32,109 nucleotides of DNA from Lachnospiraceae bacterium (GTDB taxonomy: Bacteria; Bacillota; Clostridia; Lachnospirales; Lachnospiraceae). The stretch covers positions 1-32,109 of the forward strand of contig JAILLW010000010.1 of NCBI GenBank assembly GCA_024692955.1, written 5' to 3'. Of this stretch, positions 16,497 to 24,100 are shown piece by piece; position 1 is the first letter of the stretch, and every line of letters begins with the position of its first letter. Under the pieces are notes generated by a model, which ran no database searches, had not been told where the DNA came from, and saw nothing but the letters and a program-made list of their open reading frames with translations. A program made the position numbers and the translations under genes.

Positions 16497-17561
16497 ATGG
16501 CAATACCCGAACTCAAAGAGATCTTAAGGATAGGAAAGCAGAACGGCGCTTCCGACGTTCATCTGACCGTGGGCGTGCCGCCCAAAATGCGTGTGAACGG
16601 ACGGCTCATCACCCTGGATCAGTATGACCGTCTTATGCCGCCCGATACGGAGAAATACGTAGAGGGGATCATGGATGAGCGCCAGAAGAAGATCTATGAT
16701 GAGAGGGGCGAGTTTGATATGTCCTTTTCGATACAGGAACTCGGGCGTTATCGTGTGAATGCGTTCCGCCAGAGAGGCTCGGCCACCCTGGCGATCCGTC
16801 TCGTAAGTACGGAAGTGCCGGATCCCGTGGCTCTCGGGGTGCCGGAATCCGTAGTGGATCTTTATCAGAGAAAAAGAGGACTCGTTCTTGTAACGGGGCC
16901 TACCGGATCCGGTAAATCGACGACTCTGGCAGCGATCATAGACAAGATCAACAAGAACCGGGACGCCCATATCATCACGCTGGAGGATCCCATTGAGTAT
17001 CTGCACCGTCATTCGATGTCCATCGTAAACCAGAGAGAGATCGGTCTGGATTCGCGAAGCTATGCGGACGCTCTTCGTGCGGCACTCCGTGAGGATCCCG
17101 ATGTGATCCTTGTGGGTGAGATGCGTGACTTTGAAACGATCTCGGTAGCCATCACCGCCGCGGAGACCGGACATCTGGTGCTTTCCACCCTGCATACCAT
17201 CGGTGCCGCAAGTACGGTGGACCGTGTGATCGACGTATTCCCTCCGCATCAGCAGCAGCAGATCAGGGTACAGCTGGCGAACGTTCTGGAGGCCGTAGTA
17301 TCCCAGCAGCTGATCCCGAAGGCGGACGGTAGCGGCCGTGTGGCGGCTTTCGAGGTCCTGCATTCAAACCATGCGGTAAGGAACCTGATCCGTGAAGGCA
17401 AGTCCCACCAGCTGCAGTCGGTTATGCAGACGAACCGGAAGCTCGGCATGATGGTCATGGACGAGGCGATCCAGCAGCTCTATCAGTCCGGCAGGATCAG
17501 CAGGGACGCGGCGATCCAGTTTGCCGTGGATCCGGACGCGATGGCGAATAAACTGTTTTAG
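16497..17561 (+). CDS. pilT: Type IV pilus retraction ATPase PilT
   Basis: Hexameric ATPase that disassembles type IV pili, giving twitching and DNA uptake. It has the N-terminal PAS-like domain (GASDVHLTVGVPPKMRVNGRL), Walker A GPTGSGKST (134-142), the Asp-box region (ITLEDPIEYLH), Walker B DVILVGEMRD, the His box (TGHLVLSTLHT), and the retraction-specific C-terminal motif, here AVRNLIREGKSHQ (canonical AIRNLIREGK). At 354 residues it is full length. GAAAGGA precedes the start. A strong terminator follows at 17577. Confidence 0.96.
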   Translation: MAIPELKEILRIGKQNGASDVHLTVGVPPKMRVNGRLITLDQYDRLMPPDTEKYVEGIMDERQKKIYDERGEFDMSFSIQELGRYRVNAFRQRGSATLAIRLVSTEVPDPVALGVPESVVDLYQRKRGLVLVTGPTGSGKSTTLAAIIDKINKNRDAHIITLEDPIEYLHRHSMSIVNQREIGLDSRSYADALRAALREDPDVILVGEMRDFETISVAITAAETGHLVLSTLHTIGAASTVDRVIDVFPPHQQQQIRVQLANVLEAVVSQQLIPKADGSGRVAAFEVLHSNHAVRNLIREGKSHQLQSVMQTNRKLGMMVMDEAIQQLYQSGRISRDAAIQFAVDPDAMANKLF

Positions 17562-17576
17562 GAATAAGAAAATCCG

Positions 17577-17600
17577 GCCCCGCCGCAAGGCGGGGCTTTT
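17577..17600 (+). terminator. Rho-independent terminator after pilT
   Basis: Perfect 8-bp GC stem (GCCCCGCC / GGCGGGGC) closed by a GCAA tetraloop and followed by TTTTCATTT. It separates the pilT unit from comM. Confidence 0.92.
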
Positions 17601-17647
17601 CATTTGCCGTTCATTCCCTCTTTGCGAAAAGGATCCGAAAAAAGTTC

Positions 17648-17676
17648 TTGACATCGAAAATTCGAAATGATATAGT
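17648..17676 (+). promoter_or_regulatory. Promoter of the comM-dprA unit
   Basis: Consensus TTGACA (17648-17653), 17-bp spacer, TATAGT (17671-17676). The spacer holds CGAAAATTCGAAA, an imperfect inverted repeat that could be an operator. Predicted start near 17683 gives an unusually long leader of about 120 nt. Confidence 0.75.
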
Positions 17677-17705
17677 CTCTATTACCGATACACGATGATC
17701 GATCC

Positions 17706-17765
17706 GCGGCGGTTCGCCGCATTATTCCAAATGACTTTATCTGATAAGACAGGACATGGGCCTGT
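17706..17765 (+). promoter_or_regulatory. Structured leader upstream of comM
   Basis: Two hairpins can be drawn in the ~120-nt leader: GCGGCG-GTT-CGCCGC (17706-17720), followed by ATTATT, and a weaker one pairing ACAGG with CCTGT (about 17751-17767). The frame of comM is open through this stretch, but no family similarity starts until 17803. I infer a noncoding leader, possibly regulatory; no riboswitch class is recognised. Confidence 0.35.
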
Positions 17766-17802
17766 GCACTTTTTGCGGCATGATACCGGAAAGGAGGTAT
17801 GT

Positions 17803-19341
17803 TTGTTCGGTAAAATCCTGTCCGGATCCGTATTCGGACTGAAACCTTATCTGATCGATGTGGAAGTGGATTTTTCCCAGGGACTTCCCTGCTTTGTGAT
17901 GGTGGGAAGCCTCGGGCCCGAGGTACGGGAATCCGCGGAAAGGGTGAGGATCGCCCTGAAAAACGGCAATATCAGTCTGCCTGCCGTCCACATCGCGGTA
18001 AACCTTTCTCCGGCCGATATGAGAAAGACCGGCACCGGTTTTGACCTGCCCATCGCTCTCGGAGTACTCGGCGTAATGGGGGAGATCCGCGAAAGAGCCG
18101 CGGACGGGATCCTGATCCTTGGAGAGCTGGGGCTTAACGGTGAGATCAAGCCGGTGCCCGGAGTGATGCCCATTGTCTGGGAAGCTGCGAGGAACGGGGT
18201 GAGGTACTGTATGGTGCCTTATGAAAACGCAAAGGAAGCGGCAGTCATCGAGGAGATGTATGTGATCGGGGTGAAGAATCTGAAGGAGGCAATGGAATAC
18301 CTGAATTCGAAAGAAGAGGAGAGAAAGAGCATTATCCCGCGAACCCTGCCCGGAAACTGGTTTGAGGAGAAGGAAAGAAATAAAATAACATGTGATTTTA
18401 TTGATATCACCGGGCAGGACGCCCTGAAACGCGGGGCACTGATCGCGGCGGCGGGCTTTCACCATCTCCTGATCATGGGGCCTCCCGGAACCGGAAAAAC
18501 GATGGTGGCGAAGCGCCTTCCCTCGATCCTTCCCCCTCTTTCGAGAGAAGAGTGCCTGGATGTGACTGCGATCTACAGCATTGCGGGAAGACTGACCCGG
18601 GAAGAGCCTGTGATCACGGCGCGCCCTTTTTTCAACCCTCATCACGGGATCTCCCCGGCGGCTCTGGCGGGCGGAGGGAGGATCCCGAAGCCGGGAGTGC
18701 TCTCACTTTCCAACAAAGGGGTCCTTTTTCTTGACGAAATGCCGGAATTCGGAAGGGAGACCCTTGACATGCTCCGGGAACCCCTGGAGGAGAAGCAGGT
18801 GCAGATCGCACGCTCATACGGATCCTTCACTTATCCGGCTGACATCATGCTGGTCGGTGCGATGAACCCGTGCCCCTGCGGCTATTATCCGGATATGAAC
18901 CGCTGCCGTTGCTCCCCGGAGTCTGTGAAGCGCTATCTTTCCCATATTTCGGGACCGATCCTTGACAGGATGGATCTTTGTCTGAAGGCGGAAAAACTGA
19001 GGATCCGGGACCTCCAGAAAGGGAAGGGGAAGACCTCGAGCGCCGAAATGAAAGAGAAGGTGATGATGGCGAGAAGGATTCAGGAGGAACGGTATCGGGG
19101 AACGAAGTATACCTTCAATTCGACACTGGACGTGAGCGGGATCCGGGAATTCTGCCGTCTGGGCAGGAGCGAAGAAGCCCTGGCGGGCGAGATCTGCGGG
19201 AAACTTGATATTTCGGCGAGGGCCTATCACCGTCTTCTGAAGGTATCGCGGACCATCGCCGATCTGGACGGGGCGGTCGATATCGGGAGGGAACATATCC
19301 TGGAAGCCGTAGGCTACCGGCCGGCACTGCCGGGAGCATAG
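17803..19341 (+). CDS. comM: ComM/YifB-family Mg-chelatase-like AAA+ ATPase
   Basis: ComM is a hexameric helicase that promotes branch migration during natural transformation. The N-terminal Lon-like domain (LSGSVFGLKPYLIDVEVDFSQGLP, abbreviated) leads into the AAA+ core with Walker A GPPGTGKT (226-233), Walker B VLFLDEMPEF and the chelatase-type C-terminal domain with the zinc-type cysteines MNPCPCGYYPDMNRCRCSP. I choose TTG 17803 because AAGGAGG lies five bases upstream and the family similarity begins LFGKILSG; this gives 512 residues, the normal length. An ATG at 17799 is out of frame. dprA follows after ten bases. Confidence 0.92.
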   Translation: MFGKILSGSVFGLKPYLIDVEVDFSQGLPCFVMVGSLGPEVRESAERVRIALKNGNISLPAVHIAVNLSPADMRKTGTGFDLPIALGVLGVMGEIRERAADGILILGELGLNGEIKPVPGVMPIVWEAARNGVRYCMVPYENAKEAAVIEEMYVIGVKNLKEAMEYLNSKEEERKSIIPRTLPGNWFEEKERNKITCDFIDITGQDALKRGALIAAAGFHHLLIMGPPGTGKTMVAKRLPSILPPLSREECLDVTAIYSIAGRLTREEPVITARPFFNPHHGISPAALAGGGRIPKPGVLSLSNKGVLFLDEMPEFGRETLDMLREPLEEKQVQIARSYGSFTYPADIMLVGAMNPCPCGYYPDMNRCRCSPESVKRYLSHISGPILDRMDLCLKAEKLRIRDLQKGKGKTSSAEMKEKVMMARRIQEERYRGTKYTFNSTLDVSGIREFCRLGRSEEALAGEICGKLDISARAYHRLLKVSRTIADLDGAVDIGREHILEAVGYRPALPGA

Positions 19342-19351
19342 GGGGATGATT

Positions 19352-20539
19352 ATGGGTGATGAAAGCAAACGATGTTATGCACTGTTTCTTACCATGCTGC
19401 CGGAGTGCGGGAGCGTGACCATAAGAAAGCTGCTTCAAAGATACGGTTCGCCGGAAGAGGTCTATCTGGCGGCAATCCGGAAAGAACCCGGTTTTTCTGG
19501 ACTTCTCGGAAAGGAGCACTCGGAAAAGGTTCTCGATATGACAGCCGGCGCGGATCCGCAAAAGTCCTATGAGGAGATGCTGAAAAATGAAATAACGATG
19601 GTTATCGAATCTGACGAAATCTATCCGGCCCGTCTCCGGAAGATGGAAAAACCGCCCTACGCGATCTTTGTGAAGGGAAAGCTTCCGGAAGACGACATTC
19701 CCGCCGTGGCCATCATCGGCGCACGGAACTGTTCCCCTTACGGGGAATATACGGCCGAGGAATTCGGGGCGTATCTGGCATCAAGGGGTGTCAATATCAT
19801 AAGCGGTATGGCAAGAGGGATCGACGGGATCGCCCAGAGAGGCGCCCTGAGGGCGGGCGGGCATACCTATGCGGTTCTTGGGAGCGGCGCGGATGTGTGC
19901 TACCCGGCCTCAAACCGGGATCTTTACGGAAAGATCTGCCGGGAGGGCGGTGCGATCTCGATCTTTCCGCCGGGCTCGGCACCGCTCGCCCGGAACTTCC
20001 CGGCTCGAAATGCCATCGTTTCGGCCCTCTCCGATCTGATCCTTGTGATCGAGGCCCGGGCAAGATCCGGAACCTCGAATACGGTGGAACATGCCCTGCA
20101 TCAGGCAAAAGAGGTATACGCGGTGCCGGGGAGGATCACGGACAGACTCTCCGACGGCTGCAATCTCCTGATCCGCCAGGGGGCAGGTGCCGCGCTTTCC
20201 CCGGAGGACCTATACAGGGAACTCGGCGTACTGAAAAACCGGGCGGGAGGAGGCGGATCCCCCTCCGGCAATGACAGTCCCGAAGAAGAAAAGAGGCCCG
20301 GAGAGGAAAGAGTGACTGGATTCGGGGACACAAAAAAAGGGAAAAGAAGCGGAGCGAAGATCCGCGAACTTTCCGACTGCGTGACGATGACTCCGAAGTC
20401 CGCGGAGATGATCCACGAAAGATGGAAAAAAGTAAAGAAGGATGCCGTCTTCGAAGAAACGGTCAGAGAACTGGTGCTCCTTACGCTTGACGGAAGGATC
20501 CTCGAAGAAGGCGGATGGTATTACAGAAAAGGAGAATGA
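19352..20539 (+). CDS. dprA: DNA-processing protein DprA
   Basis: Loads RecA on incoming single-stranded DNA during transformation. The extended Rossmann fold is complete: VAIIGARNCSPYGEYTAEEF, ISGMARGIDGIAQRGAL, AVLGSGADVCYPASNRDLY, NFPARNAIVSALSD and SGTSNTVEHAL. The C-terminal winged-helix domain (TPKSAEMIHERWKK...TLDGRILEEGGWYYRKGE) is joined by a ~55-residue low-complexity linker rich in Gly, Ser, Glu and Lys, longer than usual. Start ATG 19352 keeps a six-base gap from GGGGG; ATG 19346 is too close to it. It is in the comM operon; the stop is one base before the next start. Confidence 0.95.
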   Translation: MGDESKRCYALFLTMLPECGSVTIRKLLQRYGSPEEVYLAAIRKEPGFSGLLGKEHSEKVLDMTAGADPQKSYEEMLKNEITMVIESDEIYPARLRKMEKPPYAIFVKGKLPEDDIPAVAIIGARNCSPYGEYTAEEFGAYLASRGVNIISGMARGIDGIAQRGALRAGGHTYAVLGSGADVCYPASNRDLYGKICREGGAISIFPPGSAPLARNFPARNAIVSALSDLILVIEARARSGTSNTVEHALHQAKEVYAVPGRITDRLSDGCNLLIRQGAGAALSPEDLYRELGVLKNRAGGGGSPSGNDSPEEEKRPGEERVTGFGDTKKGKRSGAKIRELSDCVTMTPKSAEMIHERWKKVKKDAVFEETVRELVLLTLDGRILEEGGWYYRKGE

Positions 20540-20540
20540 A

Positions 20541-22220
20541 ATGAGTGAATTTGAAAAAGAACGGTTCGGAAAACGGAAAACGGAAAAATACGCGGGGGAT
20601 TCCCTGATGGACGAGGAGCTGAAGGACAGAGGAAAGCTGATCCGGATCATAGCGCTTGTGGCAGTGGCGGTGCTCCTTCTCGGGATCATCGGAACGATCT
20701 CGATCGTTCATGTGACCTATGAGGGGAAAAAGGAGGAAGAGGATCTTTCGGCAATGGCGGAACCCATTGAGGAGCTTCCGGGCGCGGAGGATGATACCAT
20801 CGCTCAGCTCGAGGAAGTACAGAAGTACCTGGACTACATCGGAAGCAGCGTGGATGAAAATTCGGATACCCTGAATACGCTCTATAAGGATCAGGAGAGC
20901 CTGAAGGAGACAAACAATATCACGAAAGAGTTCCGGACCGAGGTGGGGAAAGACATCTCGTCTCTGAGCGAGCGCTTTAAGGCCCTTGATCAGGAAATCG
21001 CCTCTCTCAAAAAGGAGGTTTCGAAGATGATCTCGGATCTTAAGAGCGGAGACGAGACCGCCAGTCAGGAGTACCTGAAGAATTTCAGCAATATCACGAA
21101 CCGGGTAAATGAACTGAAGAACAGCTATACCGCTTCCACGGGCGAGATCACGAGGCTGATCGAAAAGCTTGAAAAGAACGGAGAGAGCCGCTATGACAAG
21201 CTGGTGGCGGAACTCGGCACGCTGAAGAAGGGAATGGAAGAGGGGGATACCAAAGGGATCCGGTCCCTCACGGATCTTCTCGATAAAATTAATTCAGGAC
21301 TTAATAAACAGTTGACTGCAGTCAGCACGGATATGCAGTCCGGCTTCCGAAATGTCAGTGACGATATGGGGGACGGATTTGACGAGACAAATGAGAATAT
21401 CAAATCGGGATTTGATAAAATTGACAGCAAGGTGGATCAGAGCATTGAAAACCTGGCAGTTTCACTGAAGCAGGAGATCCGGAATATGAACGGAGACAAC
21501 ACCGAAGTCCTTTCACTCCTGTCCGGTCTGAGCACGGATCTGAATAACTACGCGGATACGGTGAACCGGTCTTTTACATCTGTCGCTAATGGAAAACAGA
21601 AATTAAGCTCCGCATTAGCGACGAAATATAACGAAATGGGGCTGGGACAGGCCTCCGGGAGCGATCCTTCGACACCTCTTACGCCGGAGGGCGGTTTTGA
21701 TGATTTTGAGGCCGCGATCATGAGGATCCGGGCCGGAGACAAGGTGCTGCCGATCCCGGACCGGGGCGAGATCGTCTTTGTCTATCATCACCACAGTACG
21801 GAAGAGATTGGGAGCGCGGACAGTGAAGAGGAATCGGGAGGGGCGTACCCGGATGATCATATTTCGGATCACAGCGGCGGCTGTTTTACGAAGGAAGTGA
21901 AGCATACCCATACGGGATCGCCGAAAACGGGCGGCGGCTGCTACGGAGAGTCCTATACCTATTACGGGACTCACACCTGCGGGGGAACCATCGTGCCCTA
22001 TGATCAGAACGTGGAGGGCTATATCTGCCAGAAATGCGGGAAGGGATATACTTATTCCCAGATCGGCGGAGACTGCACGGCCCAGATCCGGGATGACACC
22101 CCCACCACGGGCTACCGGCTTAACTGCGGGAAATCAAACGCGACGGAAGGATACGCGTGCGGCTGCGGCTGCCATGAAGGGCAGATGGTATCGGCATATA
22201 TCAGGTATGTGGATTACTGA
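20541..22220 (+). CDS. Membrane-anchored coiled-coil protein with Cys/His-rich C-terminal tail, unknown family
   Basis: 559 residues. A charged cytoplasmic tail (1-32) is followed by one membrane helix (about 33-57, LIRIIALVAVAVLLLGIIGTI) and an acidic linker. A long predicted coiled coil spans about 85-345; within it GF recurs exactly every 11 residues (268, 279, 290), a hendecad pattern. Residues ~350-398 (GKQKLSSALATK...FDDFEAAIMRI) resemble a motif I recall from Firmicute phage-tail-type proteins. The tail (416-545) has a HHH run, CFTKEVKHTHTGSPKTGGGC, CGG, CQKC, DC, NCG and CGCGCH, likely metal-binding or disulfide-bonded. AAGGAGA precedes ATG 20541 and the dprA stop is one base away, so it is expressed with competence genes. 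A role at the cell surface in pilus function or DNA uptake is inference only. Confidence 0.75.
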   Translation: MSEFEKERFGKRKTEKYAGDSLMDEELKDRGKLIRIIALVAVAVLLLGIIGTISIVHVTYEGKKEEEDLSAMAEPIEELPGAEDDTIAQLEEVQKYLDYIGSSVDENSDTLNTLYKDQESLKETNNITKEFRTEVGKDISSLSERFKALDQEIASLKKEVSKMISDLKSGDETASQEYLKNFSNITNRVNELKNSYTASTGEITRLIEKLEKNGESRYDKLVAELGTLKKGMEEGDTKGIRSLTDLLDKINSGLNKQLTAVSTDMQSGFRNVSDDMGDGFDETNENIKSGFDKIDSKVDQSIENLAVSLKQEIRNMNGDNTEVLSLLSGLSTDLNNYADTVNRSFTSVANGKQKLSSALATKYNEMGLGQASGSDPSTPLTPEGGFDDFEAAIMRIRAGDKVLPIPDRGEIVFVYHHHSTEEIGSADSEEESGGAYPDDHISDHSGGCFTKEVKHTHTGSPKTGGGCYGESYTYYGTHTCGGTIVPYDQNVEGYICQKCGKGYTYSQIGGDCTAQIRDDTPTTGYRLNCGKSNATEGYACGCGCHEGQMVSAYIRYVDY

Positions 22221-22293
22221 AGGCGCTATTCTCCCGCACGTCACGGCGGACCGGAGAGCGTCGCCGGCATCGGCTCCGGGGTATAAATAACAC

Positions 22294-22322
22294 TTGTATT
22301 TTTAGCATCCCTGTTGTAAAAT
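22294..22322 (+). promoter_or_regulatory. Promoter of the pilB unit
   Basis: TTGTAT (22294-22299), 17-bp spacer, TAAAAT (22317-22322). Downstream AGCACTGT matches the pilT-unit promoter region at seven of eight bases. The -35 lies inside AATAACACTTGTAT, which resembles the AATAACACTGTGTAT just after the other promoter's -10. Confidence 0.75.
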
Positions 22323-22330
22323 AGCACTGT

Positions 22331-22344
22331 ATGCGTATACGCAT
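22331..22344. promoter_or_regulatory. 14-bp perfect palindrome at the pilB transcription start
   Basis: ATGCGTATACGCAT is a perfect inverted repeat starting eight bases after the -10 hexamer, so it covers about +2 to +15. The position suits a repressor operator. It is absent from the otherwise similar pilT-unit promoter, and no regulator gene is nearby. Confidence 0.5.
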
Positions 22345-22373
22345 CAAATCTATCCGGTGAAAGAGGTGTTGGG

Positions 22374-24080
22374 ATGGCTCTATTCGGAAGACGTGTCCGT
22401 ATCGGAGATCTGCTGATCGAGCAGGGAATGATCACTGACGAACAGCTGAAGATCGCTCTTGAAGAGCAGAAGGTCCGCAAGATGAAGCTCGGCGAGACGC
22501 TGATCGCGCTGAATTTCATTACCGTGGATGATTTCGCGGATGTCCTGTCGAAACAGCTGGGTATCGAGTCCGTAAACCTTCGGGAAACGGGACTTCAGGA
22601 CCGGGCGATCGCACTGGTTCCCGAGGATATCATGAAGAAGCACGACCTTGTGCCCTTCAAATTCGATGATGATGATGCCGGGATCCTTTGCGTGGCCATG
22701 GCCGACCCCCTGAATCTTTCCGCCATCGATGATGTGGCCCTGATCACGAATATGGATGTGAAGCCGTATTTCGCTTCCTCCTCCCAGATTGCCCTTCAGC
22801 TTGACCGCATGTTCGGAAAGAAGGAGGCGATCAAGGCGGCCGCCCAGTACGAAAAGGAGCACGCGGACGAGCTGACCGATATCGAGGTCTTTGAGACGAA
22901 TGCCGAGGTCGATAACGCACCCATCGTAAAGATCGTCAGGACGATGCTGGAACAGGCGGTCCGTCAGGGAGCTTCCGATATCCACGTTGAGCCGCTTGAG
23001 CGAAGGCTGAGGGTAAGGTACCGGATCGACGGGGCGCTGCTTGAGGTCATGGACTACAATACGACCCTCCTTCCCGCGATGGTGGCCCGTATCAAGGTCA
23101 TGTCCGGACTTGATATCTCCGAAAAGAGAAAGCCTCAGGACGGACGTCTCACGATCCAGGTGGACAACCGGGAATATGATGTCCGTGTTTCCGTTCTTCC
23201 CACCGTTTTCGGAGAGAAGACCGTTATGCGTATCACGGCCAAGGACGGCCTCCAGAGAGAAAAGAAACATCTCGGCCTCACCGCGGAAGACGAGGTGCGG
23301 CTTGACAATATCCTGAAGAACCCTCACGGGATCATCCTCGTTACCGGACCTACCGGTTCCGGTAAATCCACGACCTGCTACACGGTGCTCAGCGAGCTTA
23401 ATACCGATGAAGTGAACATCATCACGGTAGAGGACCCTGTCGAAGCGAATGTTGACGGGGTAAACCAGGTGCAGGTGAACACCAAGGCGAATCTGACCTT
23501 TGCTTCCGCCCTCCGTTCCATTCTGCGTCAGGACCCGGATATCATCATGATCGGTGAGATCCGTGACGGTGAGACGGCGGAGATCGCGGTAAAAGCGTCG
23601 ATCACGGGTCACCTTGTCATATCCACCCTTCATACGAATTCCACGGCAGCGTCCATCACCCGACTTATCGATATGGGCGTGGAGCCTTATCTCATCGGCG
23701 ATTCCGTGGTCGGGATCATAGCGCAGCGCCTGATCCGCAAACTGTGCCCGAAGTGCAAACGGCCGGTACAGGCTACGCCGAAGGAAAAGAAGCTTCTCGG
23801 CTTCCCCGTTGATACCGAAGTGACCGTCTATGAACCGGTGGGCTGCGACGAATGCGGAGGCATCGGGTTTAAGGGACGTACGGCGATCTATGAGATCATG
23901 CCCATCACTCCGAAACTGAGGGCCAGCGTTCATGACCATGTGACCGCGGACGAACTTCGGGACATTGCGGTAATGGAGGGCATGAACACACTCCGTATGG
24001 CGGCCGCGAGAGAGGTTCTCGAAGGGGTGACCGCCGTTTCCGAGATGGTGAAGGTGGCATACGAGGCAGAGGCTGATTAA
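22374..24080 (+). CDS. pilB: Type IV pilus assembly ATPase PilB
   Basis: Hexameric extension ATPase of type IV pili. The N-terminus carries two consecutive 24-residue MshEN-type motifs (R9-I-G-x2-L14...L25...L29..Q32 and K38-L-G-x2-L43...F54...L58..Q61), the known cyclic-di-GMP-binding signature. The ATPase core has Walker A GPTGSGKST (325-333), VEDPVEANVDGVNQVQVN, Walker B DIIMIGEIRD and the His box (TGHLVISTLHT). The zinc tetracysteine is intact: CPKC and, ~30 residues on, CDEC. The 568-residue length is normal. AAGAGGTG precedes the start. pilC follows after 20 bp. Confidence 0.96.
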   Translation: MALFGRRVRIGDLLIEQGMITDEQLKIALEEQKVRKMKLGETLIALNFITVDDFADVLSKQLGIESVNLRETGLQDRAIALVPEDIMKKHDLVPFKFDDDDAGILCVAMADPLNLSAIDDVALITNMDVKPYFASSSQIALQLDRMFGKKEAIKAAAQYEKEHADELTDIEVFETNAEVDNAPIVKIVRTMLEQAVRQGASDIHVEPLERRLRVRYRIDGALLEVMDYNTTLLPAMVARIKVMSGLDISEKRKPQDGRLTIQVDNREYDVRVSVLPTVFGEKTVMRITAKDGLQREKKHLGLTAEDEVRLDNILKNPHGIILVTGPTGSGKSTTCYTVLSELNTDEVNIITVEDPVEANVDGVNQVQVNTKANLTFASALRSILRQDPDIIMIGEIRDGETAEIAVKASITGHLVISTLHTNSTAASITRLIDMGVEPYLIGDSVVGIIAQRLIRKLCPKCKRPVQATPKEKKLLGFPVDTEVTVYEPVGCDECGGIGFKGRTAIYEIMPITPKLRASVHDHVTADELRDIAVMEGMNTLRMAAAREVLEGVTAVSEMVKVAYEAEAD

Positions 24081-24100
24081 AACGGAGGGATCATTCCACC

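Noticed and set aside
14874-18394. TAAAATAACA inside hemW and inside comM, similar to the pilus promoter block
   Set aside because: Neither has a -35 hexamer at a proper distance, and the match ends before CACTGT.
20541-22220. Prophage remnant
   Set aside because: Only one segment resembles a tail-protein motif; no capsid, terminase, integrase or lysis gene is near, and the gene is coupled to dprA.
22221-22293. Hairpin CCGGAG...CTCCGG after the coiled-coil gene as a terminator
   Set aside because: Only a 6-bp stem around a 17-nt loop and no T-run follows; not convincing.
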